From contig CAYWLG010000002.1 of the NCBI GenBank assembly GCA_964459385.1, positions 124,001 through 188,000 of the forward strand: a DNA stretch of 64,000 nucleotides. Reading direction: 5' to 3'. This DNA is from UBA6107 sp964459385. GTDB lineage: Bacteria > Chloroflexota > Anaerolineae > Anaerolineales > Anaerolineaceae. A program made the position numbers and the translations under genes. Below are positions 16,039 to 25,458 of the stretch, piece after piece. The stretch's first letter is position 1. The number at the start of each line of letters is the position of its first letter. The notes beneath the pieces were generated by a model. It worked only from the letters and a program-made list of their open reading frames with translations. It made no database searches and was not told the DNA's origin.

Positions 16039-19000
16039 TTATTTGAACTGGTTCTCTTCAAGAGCAGCCAAAAACGTCTCGACAATGTGAGGGTCAAAAG
16101 AGTTGCCGGATTCAGTTTGCATGATCTGAATGGCTTCTTGCTGGCTCATGGCCTTGCGATAGGGGCGATCGGTTGTGAGCGCATCCCAGGTGTTGACCAC
16201 AGAAAAGATGCGTGCAGAGAGGGGAATCTCTTCACCCTTCAAGCCGCGTGGATACCCTTTGCCGTTCCATTTTTCATGGTGGCAATAGGGAATATCGATG
16301 GCATATTTGAGATAACTGATGGAGCGCAGCATGTCGTAGGCCAGGCGGGGATGCTCTTCCAACACTTTGTGTTCCTCAGGGGTAAGCTTTTCGGGCTTGA
16401 GCAGAATCCTGTCAGGAATGCTGATCTTGCCAATATCGTGGAGCAAAGCGCCGCGTCGGATGTTGACGATCTCATTGCCGCTGAGCCCCATTTGTTGTGC
16501 CAGACGAACAGCCGCTGCGACCACGCGCTCGGTATGATCCTGTGAAAAGCGGTCGCGCCGATCCATTGCCATTGACCAGCCTTTGATGGTGGCATCATAA
16601 GCATAAGAAAGCTCGGCGTTCTTTTGCTGTAATTCAGAAAACAGGCCGGTATTGGTGACTGCGATCGCTGCCTGGGTGGCCAAAAGCTCAAAGAGCTCGA
16701 TCCACTCTTCGGTAGGCACGAGCTTGTGACGGGTAAACACTTCGATCACACCTTTCACCTGGCCTTTTTCGATGAGCGGAGCTACGTGATGAGAGGCAAA
16801 ATCTTCTTCATCCAACAAGCTGGCGCGGATAAAGGAATCTCTGGCCTGCAAAAGATTGGGGACGGTGACCGTTTTTCGTTCTGAAGCAGCCCGGCCGGCC
16901 TGCCCCTGCCCGTAGATCGCTTTTAGTTTTTCAACTTTCTCGGTTCTAAAGCCAACCCCGGCGGCAAAGGTAAGCTCACTTGTAGAAGGGGAAAGCAACA
17001 ATATGCTGGCGGCATCCACACCCAGTAAAGTAACGGCGTTCTTGAGCAATAGATCCAAAATGATTTTTAGATCCAGTATGGAGCTGATCGCCTGATCGAC
17101 CATGTGAATCGAAGCCATCTGCTTTAAATGGTGTTGGGTTTTCTCAAACAGCGTCACCCTTTGAATGGCATCGGCTGCCATGTTGGCGAGGGTGATGAGC
17201 AAAATTTCATCTTCGCTGGTGATCGTTTCACGGCGTTTCAACCAGACAGCGCCAATCACCTGCTCTTGAGCGATCAGCGGAACGCAGGCGGCAGAATTGG
17301 TTTCGCCCAAAAAATCGGGCCGCAAGAATTCGGGGTCAGAAGCAACTGCATTGCTGAGATAAGGTTTGCCCTCCCGAAGTACCCGGTTGCTCACCCCCTG
17401 ATCTTTGGGTATGAGGCGACCGCTTACCTTTTCGCCGATCGGGCCGCAGCCCATCTCGATGTGCGTTTCTTCGCTGGCCGGGTCATACGAGACAAACAGG
17501 GCCCCCTCCCCGTTGAAGGTATTCAAAATCTGGTGAAGAAACACATCGAGCAATTCCGAGCGGGTGGTGCATGAACGCAGTCCGTTGGAAACGGAGAGAA
17601 GGGCTTCTCTTTCACGGTCGTGTTCTCTGCGTTCACTGACATCCTGTTTAATGGCGATAAAATGGCCGACCTCACCCGATTTTTGAAACACCGGAGAAAT
17701 GGTCATTTCTTCTGTGTACAGGCTGCCATCGGCCCGCCTGTTGATCAGTTCATTGTGCCATTTTTCGCCTGCGGCAATCGTGTCCCAAAGGTCTTTATAA
17801 AAACCGGCGTTTTGCTTGCCCGATCGCAAAATGCGGGGGTTTTTGCCGAGCACATCAGTGATTGGGTAACCGGTCAATTCAGTAAATGCCGGGTTGACCC
17901 AGGTGATGCTGCCCTCGCGGTCGGTGATGACAATGCCATTGGCGGCTGCCTCTGCGGCTGCCTTAAGCAGGCGGAGATCTTCTTCGCTTTTTACACGGTC
18001 CGTTACGTCAATGATCACCCCCGTCACTTTTTCTGGCTTGCCATGAGAGTCACGCTGCAATTCTGCAATTGAAGTGATGAAACGGGCAGGAGAGCCATCC
18101 TGAGGGTGAACTTCAAACTCGAGGTTGTAAGGCAGGCCTTTCTCGATCAGATCGATCAAAGCCTGATGCACCTGTTTGCGCTCAACAATGCAGCTTTCTA
18201 CTTCTTCAGTTGTGAAATTCTCTGTATCGGCCGCAAACCCGTAAATCCTTTTTGCTTCGTCTGAGCCCCAAAAATTGGCGGTTTCAATGTCGTATTCCCA
18301 ATTGCCAACCTTGCCAATGACCTGGGCCATGCGATACCGCTCATTTTGCACGCGCAGTTCGTTTTCGATATGTACTCGCTCAGAAATATCATGCGCTGAG
18401 GCAAAGACACCGGCCACCTTGCCGGTATTGTCGGGATAAACAATCGCATTTACGAGCACCGGAAACACACTTCCGTTTTTGTTCTTAAATTCCAGTGCGC
18501 AACTTTGCACAAAACCCTTCTCAAATGCCTGACGGAAACACGAACCGGCCTTTTTGGAGTTGGTGAAGCAGGCCGAAAAATCACTGCCGATCAATTCATC
18601 ACGAGAGTAACCGGAGATCTTTTCCGTTGCCTGGTTGACGTCAATTAATTTGCCGTCTTTATCGATTGAAACCAGAGGGTCGAGAGTGTTCTCAAACAAG
18701 CTGCGATTGTACTGGCTGGAAGCGGAGAGTTTTTCGATCAATTTTGTGTGTTCAGAAATATCCCGCACAAAGGCGAAGCCATAACCTTCTCCGTCCTGGG
18801 TGAAAAAATTGGTGACGATCTCAATGGGAACTTTTTGATTCGATTTGGTGAGAATGGAACTGGCGAAGCGCAGTGTGCCGGCGCGTTCCAGGTCAGCCCA
18901 GTGGCTTTTCCAGACACCCTGACTGAAATTGGGGTTTATTTCGGGGATCGTTTTGTGCTTGAGTTCATCCTGGCTGTATTCGGTCAATCGTCGGGCTTCT

Positions 19001-19110
19001 TTGTTGGCATAAAGGATCGTCCCGTTTGGATCAACCAGAAATACAGCTTCATTAATATTTTCAAGTGCAAAACTCAGAAACGAAAAATTTAAATCAAAGC
19101 TATTCTGCAT
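16039..19110 (-). CDS. Multi-PAS, GAF, HD-GYP cyclic di-GMP phosphodiesterase
   Basis: The 1023-residue protein carries four PAS domains (about residues 8-125, 138-260, 262-385, 388-505), two GAF domains (about 510-665 and 675-830) and a C-terminal HD-GYP domain (about 835-1020). The HD-GYP motifs are intact: LLHDIGKISIPD, EEHP, CHHEKWNGKGYPRG and the downstream DALTTDRPYR. It should hydrolyse c-di-GMP, with the sensors responding to redox, ligand or gas signals that cannot be named. No membrane segments are visible. It is divergent from the ABC-F gene and may counteract the GGDEF cyclase at 8425-9357. Confidence 0.92.
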   Translation of the reverse strand: MQNSFDLNFSFLSFALENINEAVFLVDPNGTILYANKEARRLTEYSQDELKHKTIPEINPNFSQGVWKSHWADLERAGTLRFASSILTKSNQKVPIEIVTNFFTQDGEGYGFAFVRDISEHTKLIEKLSASSQYNRSLFENTLDPLVSIDKDGKLIDVNQATEKISGYSRDELIGSDFSACFTNSKKAGSCFRQAFEKGFVQSCALEFKNKNGSVFPVLVNAIVYPDNTGKVAGVFASAHDISERVHIENELRVQNERYRMAQVIGKVGNWEYDIETANFWGSDEAKRIYGFAADTENFTTEEVESCIVERKQVHQALIDLIEKGLPYNLEFEVHPQDGSPARFITSIAELQRDSHGKPEKVTGVIIDVTDRVKSEEDLRLLKAAAEAAANGIVITDREGSITWVNPAFTELTGYPITDVLGKNPRILRSGKQNAGFYKDLWDTIAAGEKWHNELINRRADGSLYTEEMTISPVFQKSGEVGHFIAIKQDVSERREHDREREALLSVSNGLRSCTTRSELLDVFLHQILNTFNGEGALFVSYDPASEETHIEMGCGPIGEKVSGRLIPKDQGVSNRVLREGKPYLSNAVASDPEFLRPDFLGETNSAACVPLIAQEQVIGAVWLKRRETITSEDEILLITLANMAADAIQRVTLFEKTQHHLKQMASIHMVDQAISSILDLKIILDLLLKNAVTLLGVDAASILLLSPSTSELTFAAGVGFRTEKVEKLKAIYGQGQAGRAASERKTVTVPNLLQARDSFIRASLLDEEDFASHHVAPLIEKGQVKGVIEVFTRHKLVPTEEWIELFELLATQAAIAVTNTGLFSELQQKNAELSYAYDATIKGWSMAMDRRDRFSQDHTERVVAAAVRLAQQMGLSGNEIVNIRRGALLHDIGKISIPDRILLKPEKLTPEEHKVLEEHPRLAYDMLRSISYLKYAIDIPYCHHEKWNGKGYPRGLKGEEIPLSARIFSVVNTWDALTTDRPYRKAMSQQEAIQIMQTESGNSFDPHIVETFLAALEENQFK

Positions 19111-19311
19111 ATTAAAAGTCCCTCCCCTTCAAAGCTTGTTAATCAGTAAGTTGTGTTGTAAAAAGTCGTGCCTGGCAGCGAACCGCTGCTGAAGAGAAGA
19201 GATTTTCTTACACAAAACTAACCGTAATTAAGGGTAGCCTGAAATGCTCTCAAATTCAAGTATTTGTAAGGATTTTCTTAAAAATGTTAAGATTTCCGCT
19301 AAAATAGTTGA

Positions 19312-20943
19312 ATGATCTCATTCCAGCTAAACAATGTCATTCTGGTTTTAGGCGCTCGCACTCTTTTTGATGGGCTGAACTTCGAGGTGCAGCACGACGC
19401 GCGTATTGGCCTGATCGGGCCCAACGGGGCTGGAAAATCCTCCTTGTTCAAGCTCATTATGGGCGAGTTTGCTCCCGAAGCCGGCGGCAGTGTGACGAAA
19501 GCGCGCGGCGTGCGCGTTGGCTATCTGGCACAGGAACCCATTCTCGATCTGGAGCAAAGCGCACGCGCACTGGCGCTGGCCGGCAGTGAACGCATGGCAG
19601 TGGTGCAGGCGGAACTGGAGCGCGTTGAAGCCAGCATGGGCGATGAAACCGTTTATGGCAATGAAAAACGCCTCTCTCAGGCGCTCGAAAGCCAGCAGAA
19701 ATTGTTGGAAGAATACCAGGCTCTGGGGGGCGATCAGTATCCACAGCGGGTGCACGACCTGCTCGTCGGCCTGGGCCTGCCCGAAAGCGACCTCGACAAG
19801 CCCATGCGGCTGCTCAGTGGCGGGCAAAAAAAGCTGGTTGGCCTGGCCCGGCTGTTGCTCTCAAAACCTGAAGTGCTGCTGCTCGATGAGCCTGACAACC
19901 ATCTGGATCTGAAGGCCAAAGAGTTTCTCGAATCGCTGATCCGCGCTTATGCCGGGGCGGTGGTGATCATCTCGCACGACCGCTACCTGCTGGATGCCGT
20001 GGTGACGCAGATCGCCGAGCTGGAAGACGGACACCTGAGCGTTTTTAATGGCGATTATTCGGGCTATATCCTCGACAAGCAGGAGAGGCTGGCACGCCAG
20101 AATGAGCTTTATCAGGTGCAGCAGCATCAGATCAGCCGTATTGAGGCGGCCATCAAACGCTATTCCATCTGGGCCAAGACCTATGACAACGAGAAATTTG
20201 CCAAACGTGCCCGATCCATCCAAAACCGGCTGGATAAGATGGATCGCATCGAGCGACCGCTGCTGGAACGCAAACGTATGGAACTGCGCCTGCACGGCTG
20301 GCGTGGTTCGAATAAAGTGCTGGAGTTTCGCCAGGTGAGCAAGGCCTTTGGGCCGCGCGTGCTGCTTAAAGAAGCTGGCCTGCTGCTGCATCACGGCGAA
20401 CGGGTGGGGGTGATCGGGCCGAACGGATTGGGAAAATCGGTACTGCTCAAGCTGGCACTGGGCAGCCAGGCGCCCGACAGCGGCGAGGTGAGGGTGGGGC
20501 CAAGCATCGTCAGTGCATATTACGCTCAGGAACACGAAACGCTTGACCCAGCGGTCACGGTGCTGCAAACAGTGCAGCAGGCCGGCAACCTGGGCGAGAG
20601 CGCGGCGGTATCCTTTTTGGGGCGCTTTCTATTCAGTTATCGTCAATGCAGTCAGCGGGTGGGGGAACTTTCGGGCGGGGAGCGCAGCCGCTTGCAGTTG
20701 GCGCTGGTGGTGCTCTCGAAGGCGAACTTTTTGCTGCTGGATGAGCCGACCAACAATCTGGACATCGCCTCGGCCGAGGTGCTCGAAGACAGCCTGGCCG
20801 AGTTTGAAGGCACTGCCCTGATCATCTCGCATGATCGTTACTTTCTGGATCAGGTGGTGGATCGCATCCTCACCATTGAAGAGGGCCGCCTGGTCAGTCA
20901 CGCCGGCGGGTACAGCGATTATTTGCTGGGGGGTTCCTCTTGA
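19312..20943 (+). CDS. ABC-F family ATPase (ribosome-associated type)
   Basis: The 543-residue protein has two ABC ATPase cassettes and no membrane segments, the ABC-F layout. Cassette 1 has GPNGAGKSS, LSGGQKK and LLLDEPDNHLDL; cassette 2 has GPNGLGKSV, LSGGERSR and LLLDEPTNNLD. A basic, helical linker (about residues 250-325, with KRYSIWAKTYDNEKFAKRARS) joins them, as in proteins that act at the ribosomal E site. Whether it is a translation factor of the EttA/Uup class or a resistance protein is not decidable here. Its 3' end overlaps the convergent small gene by 25 bp. Confidence 0.88.
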   Translation: MISFQLNNVILVLGARTLFDGLNFEVQHDARIGLIGPNGAGKSSLFKLIMGEFAPEAGGSVTKARGVRVGYLAQEPILDLEQSARALALAGSERMAVVQAELERVEASMGDETVYGNEKRLSQALESQQKLLEEYQALGGDQYPQRVHDLLVGLGLPESDLDKPMRLLSGGQKKLVGLARLLLSKPEVLLLDEPDNHLDLKAKEFLESLIRAYAGAVVIISHDRYLLDAVVTQIAELEDGHLSVFNGDYSGYILDKQERLARQNELYQVQQHQISRIEAAIKRYSIWAKTYDNEKFAKRARSIQNRLDKMDRIERPLLERKRMELRLHGWRGSNKVLEFRQVSKAFGPRVLLKEAGLLLHHGERVGVIGPNGLGKSVLLKLALGSQAPDSGEVRVGPSIVSAYYAQEHETLDPAVTVLQTVQQAGNLGESAAVSFLGRFLFSYRQCSQRVGELSGGERSRLQLALVVLSKANFLLLDEPTNNLDIASAEVLEDSLAEFEGTALIISHDRYFLDQVVDRILTIEEGRLVSHAGGYSDYLLGGSS

Positions 20944-21149
20944 GGCGGGTCAATTTGTGAGCCGGCCTGGCGGGTTTGGTCGCGCTTGCTCTTGGCCATC
21001 CAGAGAAGAACGGGTGCGATCACCAAACCGAGAATCCAACCATATTGTGCCTGAATCAGCCAGCCGATAAACACGAGCAAAGCAGTGAAGGCCGCGGCCA
21101 GAAGCCAATCGAGCCAGTCCATGTGAGAAAAGAGTGAACGGAAGTTCAT
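20919..21149 (-). CDS. Small two-helix membrane protein
   Basis: The 76-residue protein has two hydrophobic segments (about residues 14-32 and 35-52) and a charged, Pro/Glu-rich tail. AAGGAT lies upstream of the ATG. It overlaps the end of the convergent ABC-F gene, so it is slightly less certain, but the hydrophobic pattern and ribosome site argue for a real gene. Function unknown. Confidence 0.6.
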   Translation of the reverse strand: MNFRSLFSHMDWLDWLLAAAFTALLVFIGWLIQAQYGWILGLVIAPVLLWMAKSKRDQTRQAGSQIDPPQEEPPSK

Positions 21150-21204
21150 CAGCGCATCCTTGTCAGTTGATGGGTTGATTATACCTTGAGCATTCTCTTG
21201 TGCT

Positions 21205-21954
21205 CTATTTACTATTCGAGACCACCTGATAGTGGTGAGCCAGCTCCGCCTGCTTTTGTGCGATCTGCTGGCTGCGCTGCTGGTTTTTCTTGTTGACCCC
21301 GGCCGTTTGGGCGATGGCGGCCACGATCAGCATCACCGTGAAAAAGATAAAAATGCCGCCGACGATAAAAGCGATGTGCTGAATATCGCTATCGACCCCT
21401 TCTTCTGCGAAACCGATGATGATGCCAGAAACCGCCGGCCAGGCAAAGAAGAGAGCCGTCAGCCAAATGTTACGTTTGCTGTCATCGGCCTTGCCCGAGG
21501 CTTTGATCAACTCGTCGATCTCTTCCTTGAGACGCACGATGGCTGCTTCTGAAGCCTGGCGTTCGGCGTGCCCCGAGATGCGATTGATGTTGGAATCCAC
21601 CCGGTCAATATTCGTGTTGAGCTGTCCCATCATCTGCATGACGGGCTCCAGTGAGACGATGCCGCCGCTGCGGCGCACAATATGTTCATATCCACAGTAT
21701 TGGCAAGCGAAACGCTCGATATCCGGGGTGATCTGCAGTTTGCCGCCGCAGTTGGGGCAAGCCAGCGTGATAAAATCGCGCCCTGAAGCCGGCATGGGCG
21801 GCGGTGTGACCGTCACTGATGGGATGGGTGCTGCAGCGACAGGTGGGGGGGTGGGGGCAAAATCAGCAAAGCGGGCACCGCAGCTTATGCAAAAATTGGA
21901 ACTTGCCTCATTGGATGCCCCGCAAGAGGGACAAAATTTTTGATTTCCGTCCAT
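21205..21954 (-). CDS. Double zinc-ribbon membrane protein (copy 1)
   Basis: The ATG at 21954 follows AGGAG and starts MDGNQKFCPSCG. The 249-residue protein has two zinc ribbons: CPSCG...CISCG at residues 8-30 and CPNCGG...CQYCGYEHIVRR at about 68-95. Then come a segment likely to form a coiled coil (GQLNTNIDRVDSNINRISG) shared almost exactly with the next gene, a Lys/Glu-rich helix, two membrane segments (about 160-180 and 190-215) and a Gln-rich tail. It is the last gene of a three-gene set. Function unknown; the ribbons may bind protein, RNA or DNA. Confidence 0.75.
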   Translation of the reverse strand: MDGNQKFCPSCGASNEASSNFCISCGARFADFAPTPPPVAAAPIPSVTVTPPPMPASGRDFITLACPNCGGKLQITPDIERFACQYCGYEHIVRRSGGIVSLEPVMQMMGQLNTNIDRVDSNINRISGHAERQASEAAIVRLKEEIDELIKASGKADDSKRNIWLTALFFAWPAVSGIIIGFAEEGVDSDIQHIAFIVGGIFIFFTVMLIVAAIAQTAGVNKKNQQRSQQIAQKQAELAHHYQVVSNSK

Positions 21955-21976
21955 ATAGACTCCTGATGCTTTCGCG

Positions 21977-22759
21977 TTAATGTTCAAATGGATTGGGTTG
22001 TGAGACCAACTGCTGGTGGCGCTTTAATTCTTCTTCCTTTTGGCGCAAGGTTTCGTGCAGTCCGTTGATCACTTTTTTCTGTTCGATCGAGCCGATGACC
22101 ACAATGAGGATAAAGAGCAGGGTGAGGAAGAAAAAGAACCCGCTAATATAATCGAAGAGCTTGCCGCCTATCGCTGCACCGGCAATCTTGAAACCCGCTG
22201 AGCTGAAGACCCCGAGCAAGATCAGCATCCAGCCCCACTTGTAGAAATCGCCCGTGTCGGCGATGCGTTTCTGGGTATCGGCGATCTCCTGCTTGATGCG
22301 CACGATGGCAGCCTCTGAGGCCTGGCGTTCGGCGTGCCCTGAGATGCGGTCAACATTGCTGCCCACACGGTCAAGGTTCGTGTTAAGCTGCCCCATCATC
22401 TGCATGACCGGTTCGAGCGAAACGGTGCCGCCGCTGCGGCGCACGATGTGTTCGTAGCCACAATACTGGCAGGCAAAGCGGTCAATATCTGGGGTGATCT
22501 GCAGCTTGCCACCGCAGTTGGGGCAGGAGAGGGTAATGAAATTGGATGGGGCAGGTGCGGACGGCGGAACCACCCGTTTTATGGGCTGGGTATCATCGGG
22601 TTCTACTGGCTTGGGATCTGCCTGCGCAAAGGTGGGCGGATGAACTTCTGTGGATGGAGGAGTGAAGTCGGGGAACTTTGTTCCACAGGAAGTGCAAAAG
22701 CGGCTGTCAAAAGAATTGGCCGTGCCGCAGGCTGGACAGAATTTTCGTTCACCGATCAC
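21977..22759 (-). CDS. Double zinc-ribbon membrane protein (copy 2)
   Basis: I place the start at the GTG at 22759 because GGAGG lies five bases upstream; a TTG four codons earlier would swallow that site. The 260-residue protein mirrors the downstream gene: CPACG...CTSCG, a Pro-rich spacer, CPNCGGKLQITPDIDRFACQ, CGYEHIVRR, then GQLNTNLDRVGSNVDRISG, a Gln/Lys-rich helix and two membrane segments (about 168-190 and 200-225). Identity is highest in the second ribbon and the coiled coil, and low in the first spacer and tail. The stop is 22 bp before the next start, which indicates an operon. Confidence 0.75.
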   Translation of the reverse strand: MIGERKFCPACGTANSFDSRFCTSCGTKFPDFTPPSTEVHPPTFAQADPKPVEPDDTQPIKRVVPPSAPAPSNFITLSCPNCGGKLQITPDIDRFACQYCGYEHIVRRSGGTVSLEPVMQMMGQLNTNLDRVGSNVDRISGHAERQASEAAIVRIKQEIADTQKRIADTGDFYKWGWMLILLGVFSSAGFKIAGAAIGGKLFDYISGFFFFLTLLFILIVVIGSIEQKKVINGLHETLRQKEEELKRHQQLVSQPNPFEH

Positions 22760-22788
22760 GTTTCCCTCCAAAAAGAAGTTCTGGACTG

Positions 22789-23268
22789 CTAAGATTGTTT
22801 CAGGTTGTTCAAAGCTGCCTGCTGCTTGGCAATCTCTCTGTGAATAGCACGGCTGCGTTGAACGAATATTGCCACAATGAAAACCACAAGTGACACAGAA
22901 AAAGTGATTTGTATGTAGTGGGTGAAGACCTTGGTCAATAATACGATAAAAGCCGGCACCAGAATGAGAAGCAGCGGCCCACGCCTGGCGATCTGAGCGC
23001 GGTTATATTGAGCCGCATATTCTTTGCCTTTGTGTTCCCGGATCAATTTGTATTCGTTCGCGAAGAAGCCAACATGGCGTAAAGCGACCAAATAGGCTTC
23101 AGTCTGTTCGATCTCTTGAGAACTGACGGGGGGAATTGAGGCAGCGACGGTTTGCGCGACCTCAGAAGGGACGGCCCCCGGCAGCCTTTTGCCACAACTC
23201 ATGCAAAAAACGGCGCCAGATTTGGATGGATTTCCACAGTTCGGGCAGTAAACGATGTTTTCGGGCAT
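22789..23268 (-). CDS. Zinc-ribbon membrane protein (short relative)
   Basis: The ATG at 23268 follows AGGA and starts MPENIVYCPNCG. The 159-residue protein has one N-terminal ribbon (CPNCG...CMSCG, residues 8-30), a Pro/Ser spacer, an amphipathic helix and two membrane segments (about 105-122 and 126-143), then a short basic tail. It lacks the second ribbon and the shared coiled coil of the two following genes. It is the first gene of the set, 29 bp ahead of copy 2. Confidence 0.7.
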   Translation of the reverse strand: MPENIVYCPNCGNPSKSGAVFCMSCGKRLPGAVPSEVAQTVAASIPPVSSQEIEQTEAYLVALRHVGFFANEYKLIREHKGKEYAAQYNRAQIARRGPLLLILVPAFIVLLTKVFTHYIQITFSVSLVVFIVAIFVQRSRAIHREIAKQQAALNNLKQS

Positions 23269-23419
23269 ATTATTCCTGGGGAGTGAGGCGCGAAAAAAGC
23301 CCTCATTCAACCTAAGTTATGACAAAATTACAATTTGCAAGAACGATTGATGAATTAATTTTACACGAATGTTTAAAAAGTACCGCTCAATTTTGGAAAC
23401 TTTAATCAAGAATTTACCC

Positions 23420-23457
23420 CAAAAAAGACGGGCACAATTTTTTTGCACCCGTCTTGA
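23420..23457 (-). terminator. Rho-independent terminator of the recombinase gene
   Basis: On the minus strand AAGACGGG and CCCGTCTT flank an A-rich loop and are followed by six T residues. Confidence 0.8.
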
Positions 23458-23475
23458 TGTTCGCAGTTCATTCTA

Positions 23476-24528
23476 TTATTTCAGTTTGACGTTTTGATTG
23501 GCGATCTTGTTGTCTTCGATATAACGGCGCGGCATGGCCAGCGAAGACCAGCCGCCGGCTTCTTGCAGCGAGAAGGGGTCGGTACCGTGACGGGCTGCCG
23601 AGGTGGCCCAGTAATGACGGCAATCGTGGGCAGAAAGGTCGAAAAGCCCCAGTTTTTTACCCAAAAAGCCCACCCGGCCGGTGATGGCGCGTTCGCTCAT
23701 GCCGGCTTCGGCCAGTTCTTCGTTCTTTTTGCTGCGGCGCAGGAGCAGATCGTTTTGAACCAGCTCGCCGGCATCCAGGCAGGCTTGCAGGGCGGCATGG
23801 GTGGCTTCGCTGAGGCGGTGCACCTGTTCCTTGCTCACTTTGGGGCGGTAGAAACGCAGGGTGCTCTCTGAAAGGTCGAAATCTTTGACAGCCAGCGCGG
23901 CCAGTTCGCCCACGCGCAAGCCATGATCGAGCAGGAGGCACATCATCAAGGTGTCGCGGCGTCCCTGCGGGGTGTCGGGCTGATCCTTGAGCGCGGCGGC
24001 CTGCTCCGGGGTGATCTTGGTGGGTTCGGCTTTTTTGAGGCCGATGCGCTTTTTCTCGCGGCGCTGATCGATGCGGGCCTGCTCACGAAAGGTGTAGCCC
24101 TGCACGGCGCGGATGAGCGCGTATTCCTGTGGGGTGAGCGTGCCGACCTGCATGGCCAGACGGGCGTAGGTTTTAATGGAAGAAAGCCTCACGTTGATGC
24201 TGGGGATGGCGTATCCCTGCTGGAGCTGCCACTTGACGTAGGCCTCCACCAGCCCCCAAGTGACCACGCGCCAGGCGCCGGCATCATGGGTGAGGTCCCC
24301 GCTGTGCACACCAGCCACCTCAAGGAATTCGCGAAAAAGCAGCAGATCGGCATCCTGTCGGCGCAGGGTCTGCTCGGCGCGACGGCTGCGATAGTCGTTG
24401 AAACGCGAACGGGCAGCAGCCTGATTGGCCTGAGCGCCGATGATGTGAGCCAGTTCACCGGGCAAGAGGGGCTGCAGGGCGTTGGAATCGCGGTTAGGGG
24501 TAAGAGAATCGGGGTTGCTTTTTGCCAT
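23476..24528 (-). CDS. Tyrosine recombinase / integrase
   Basis: The 350-residue protein has an N-terminal core-binding domain (about residues 35-160) and a catalytic domain (about 170-345). Catalytic residues can be traced: Arg in HGLRVGEL, a Lys in KVSKEQ, His and Arg in AHDCRHYWAT, Trp in place of the third His in GGWSS (as in Cre), and Tyr in RRYIEDN. It is therefore likely active as a site-specific recombinase. No attachment sites, phage genes or tRNA were found nearby, so its partner DNA is unknown; a solitary chromosomal recombinase is possible. It lies downstream of the sugar operon but 75 bp away. Confidence 0.9.
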   Translation of the reverse strand: MAKSNPDSLTPNRDSNALQPLLPGELAHIIGAQANQAAARSRFNDYRSRRAEQTLRRQDADLLLFREFLEVAGVHSGDLTHDAGAWRVVTWGLVEAYVKWQLQQGYAIPSINVRLSSIKTYARLAMQVGTLTPQEYALIRAVQGYTFREQARIDQRREKKRIGLKKAEPTKITPEQAAALKDQPDTPQGRRDTLMMCLLLDHGLRVGELAALAVKDFDLSESTLRFYRPKVSKEQVHRLSEATHAALQACLDAGELVQNDLLLRRSKKNEELAEAGMSERAITGRVGFLGKKLGLFDLSAHDCRHYWATSAARHGTDPFSLQEAGGWSSLAMPRRYIEDNKIANQNVKLK

Positions 24529-24603
24529 CCTTTTGATTGTACACGAATTTGGCAGGACACAAAGAAGCGTTGCAGCGACAACTTTTGCGAAGCACTCACG
24601 GGT

Positions 24604-25449
24604 CTATATTTCGCCGAAACTCACCAGTTGAATGCCACTTTCGATCAGCAAGGCGCGCGGGTGCGGGTCGGTGAGAATGCTCAATTCCAGGGCACGCTGG
24701 TCGTTATAATCGCTTGTCTGACGCAGCGCGTCATCCACCAGGGCGGGGTGGCACATCACCTCAAAGGTGGTGTGCACGGGGTCGGAATCCATTCGCTGGA
24801 TCAATTCGATCAGGTGAGCGATGGTGGCGCCTTCATCGTAAAAACTGCTGAAGAAAAGCTGCGGGTGTTTGGGACTGTAGCGCTGCATCAGTTTAATAAT
24901 TTGCGTATAGTTATTTACGTCATCAGCTTCCCAAAGGTAGTCAGCAGGAGTGTCGGCTGACGGGTCGGTATAGGGATTGCGAATGGGACAGTGAATCTGC
25001 ATGGCCAGTTCAAGCATGCACTCAAAGAGGGCAGGGGAAGCATAAGAGACATGGTGATGTGAGTCGAGATGGTCGGGGTTCCTGCCCGTGGCCTGCCTGA
25101 AGAGATCGATCTGCGCCAGCCATTCGGCTTTCACCTCCTCCAGGTTCAATTGAGCCATGTGGGCGGTGAAGGGGTCGGGCCGGCGAAAATCGCCGCTCTC
25201 GTCCACCAGGCTGGGCACCTGTTCGGATGGCAGCAGAGGTTTGCCGCTGGTGAGCACCAGGTGCACGCCCAGCCCCAGGTGGGGGCATTCACGCACCGCT
25301 TTGGGAAGCTCGGTGACGGCATCGGGCCAGTTCATCATGGCCGTGGTGGAAGTAACAATGCCCTGCTGGGCGGCACGACGGATGCCTTCAGAAAGCAAGG
25401 CGGCATGGCCATAATCATCGGCATTGACGATCAGTTTTTTCGTTCGCAT
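24604..25449 (-). CDS. ChbG/YdjC-family carbohydrate deacetylase
   Basis: The 281-residue protein has the family start KLIVNADDYGHAALLSEGI and the metal-binding HLDSHHH segment, plus the late TFEVMCHPA. ChbG in E. coli removes one acetyl group from chitobiose and chitotriose phosphates so that ChbF can act. Here it is the last gene of a run that also encodes a GH4 glycosidase, a BadF-type kinase and an ABC sugar importer, with only 9 bp to the kinase gene. A role in N-acetylated oligosaccharide breakdown is a reasonable inference. Confidence 0.88.
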   Translation of the reverse strand: MRTKKLIVNADDYGHAALLSEGIRRAAQQGIVTSTTAMMNWPDAVTELPKAVRECPHLGLGVHLVLTSGKPLLPSEQVPSLVDESGDFRRPDPFTAHMAQLNLEEVKAEWLAQIDLFRQATGRNPDHLDSHHHVSYASPALFECMLELAMQIHCPIRNPYTDPSADTPADYLWEADDVNNYTQIIKLMQRYSPKHPQLFFSSFYDEGATIAHLIELIQRMDSDPVHTTFEVMCHPALVDDALRQTSDYNDQRALELSILTDPHPRALLIESGIQLVSFGEI

Positions 25450-25458
25450 GATGACCTT

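Noticed and set aside
23476..24528. Prophage or integrative element around the recombinase
   Set aside because: No structural phage genes, plasmid genes, direct-repeat ends or tRNA target were seen nearby.
23923..24960. Plus-strand frame of 345 codons
   Set aside because: Spans two well-supported minus-strand genes (recombinase and deacetylase) and has no motif.
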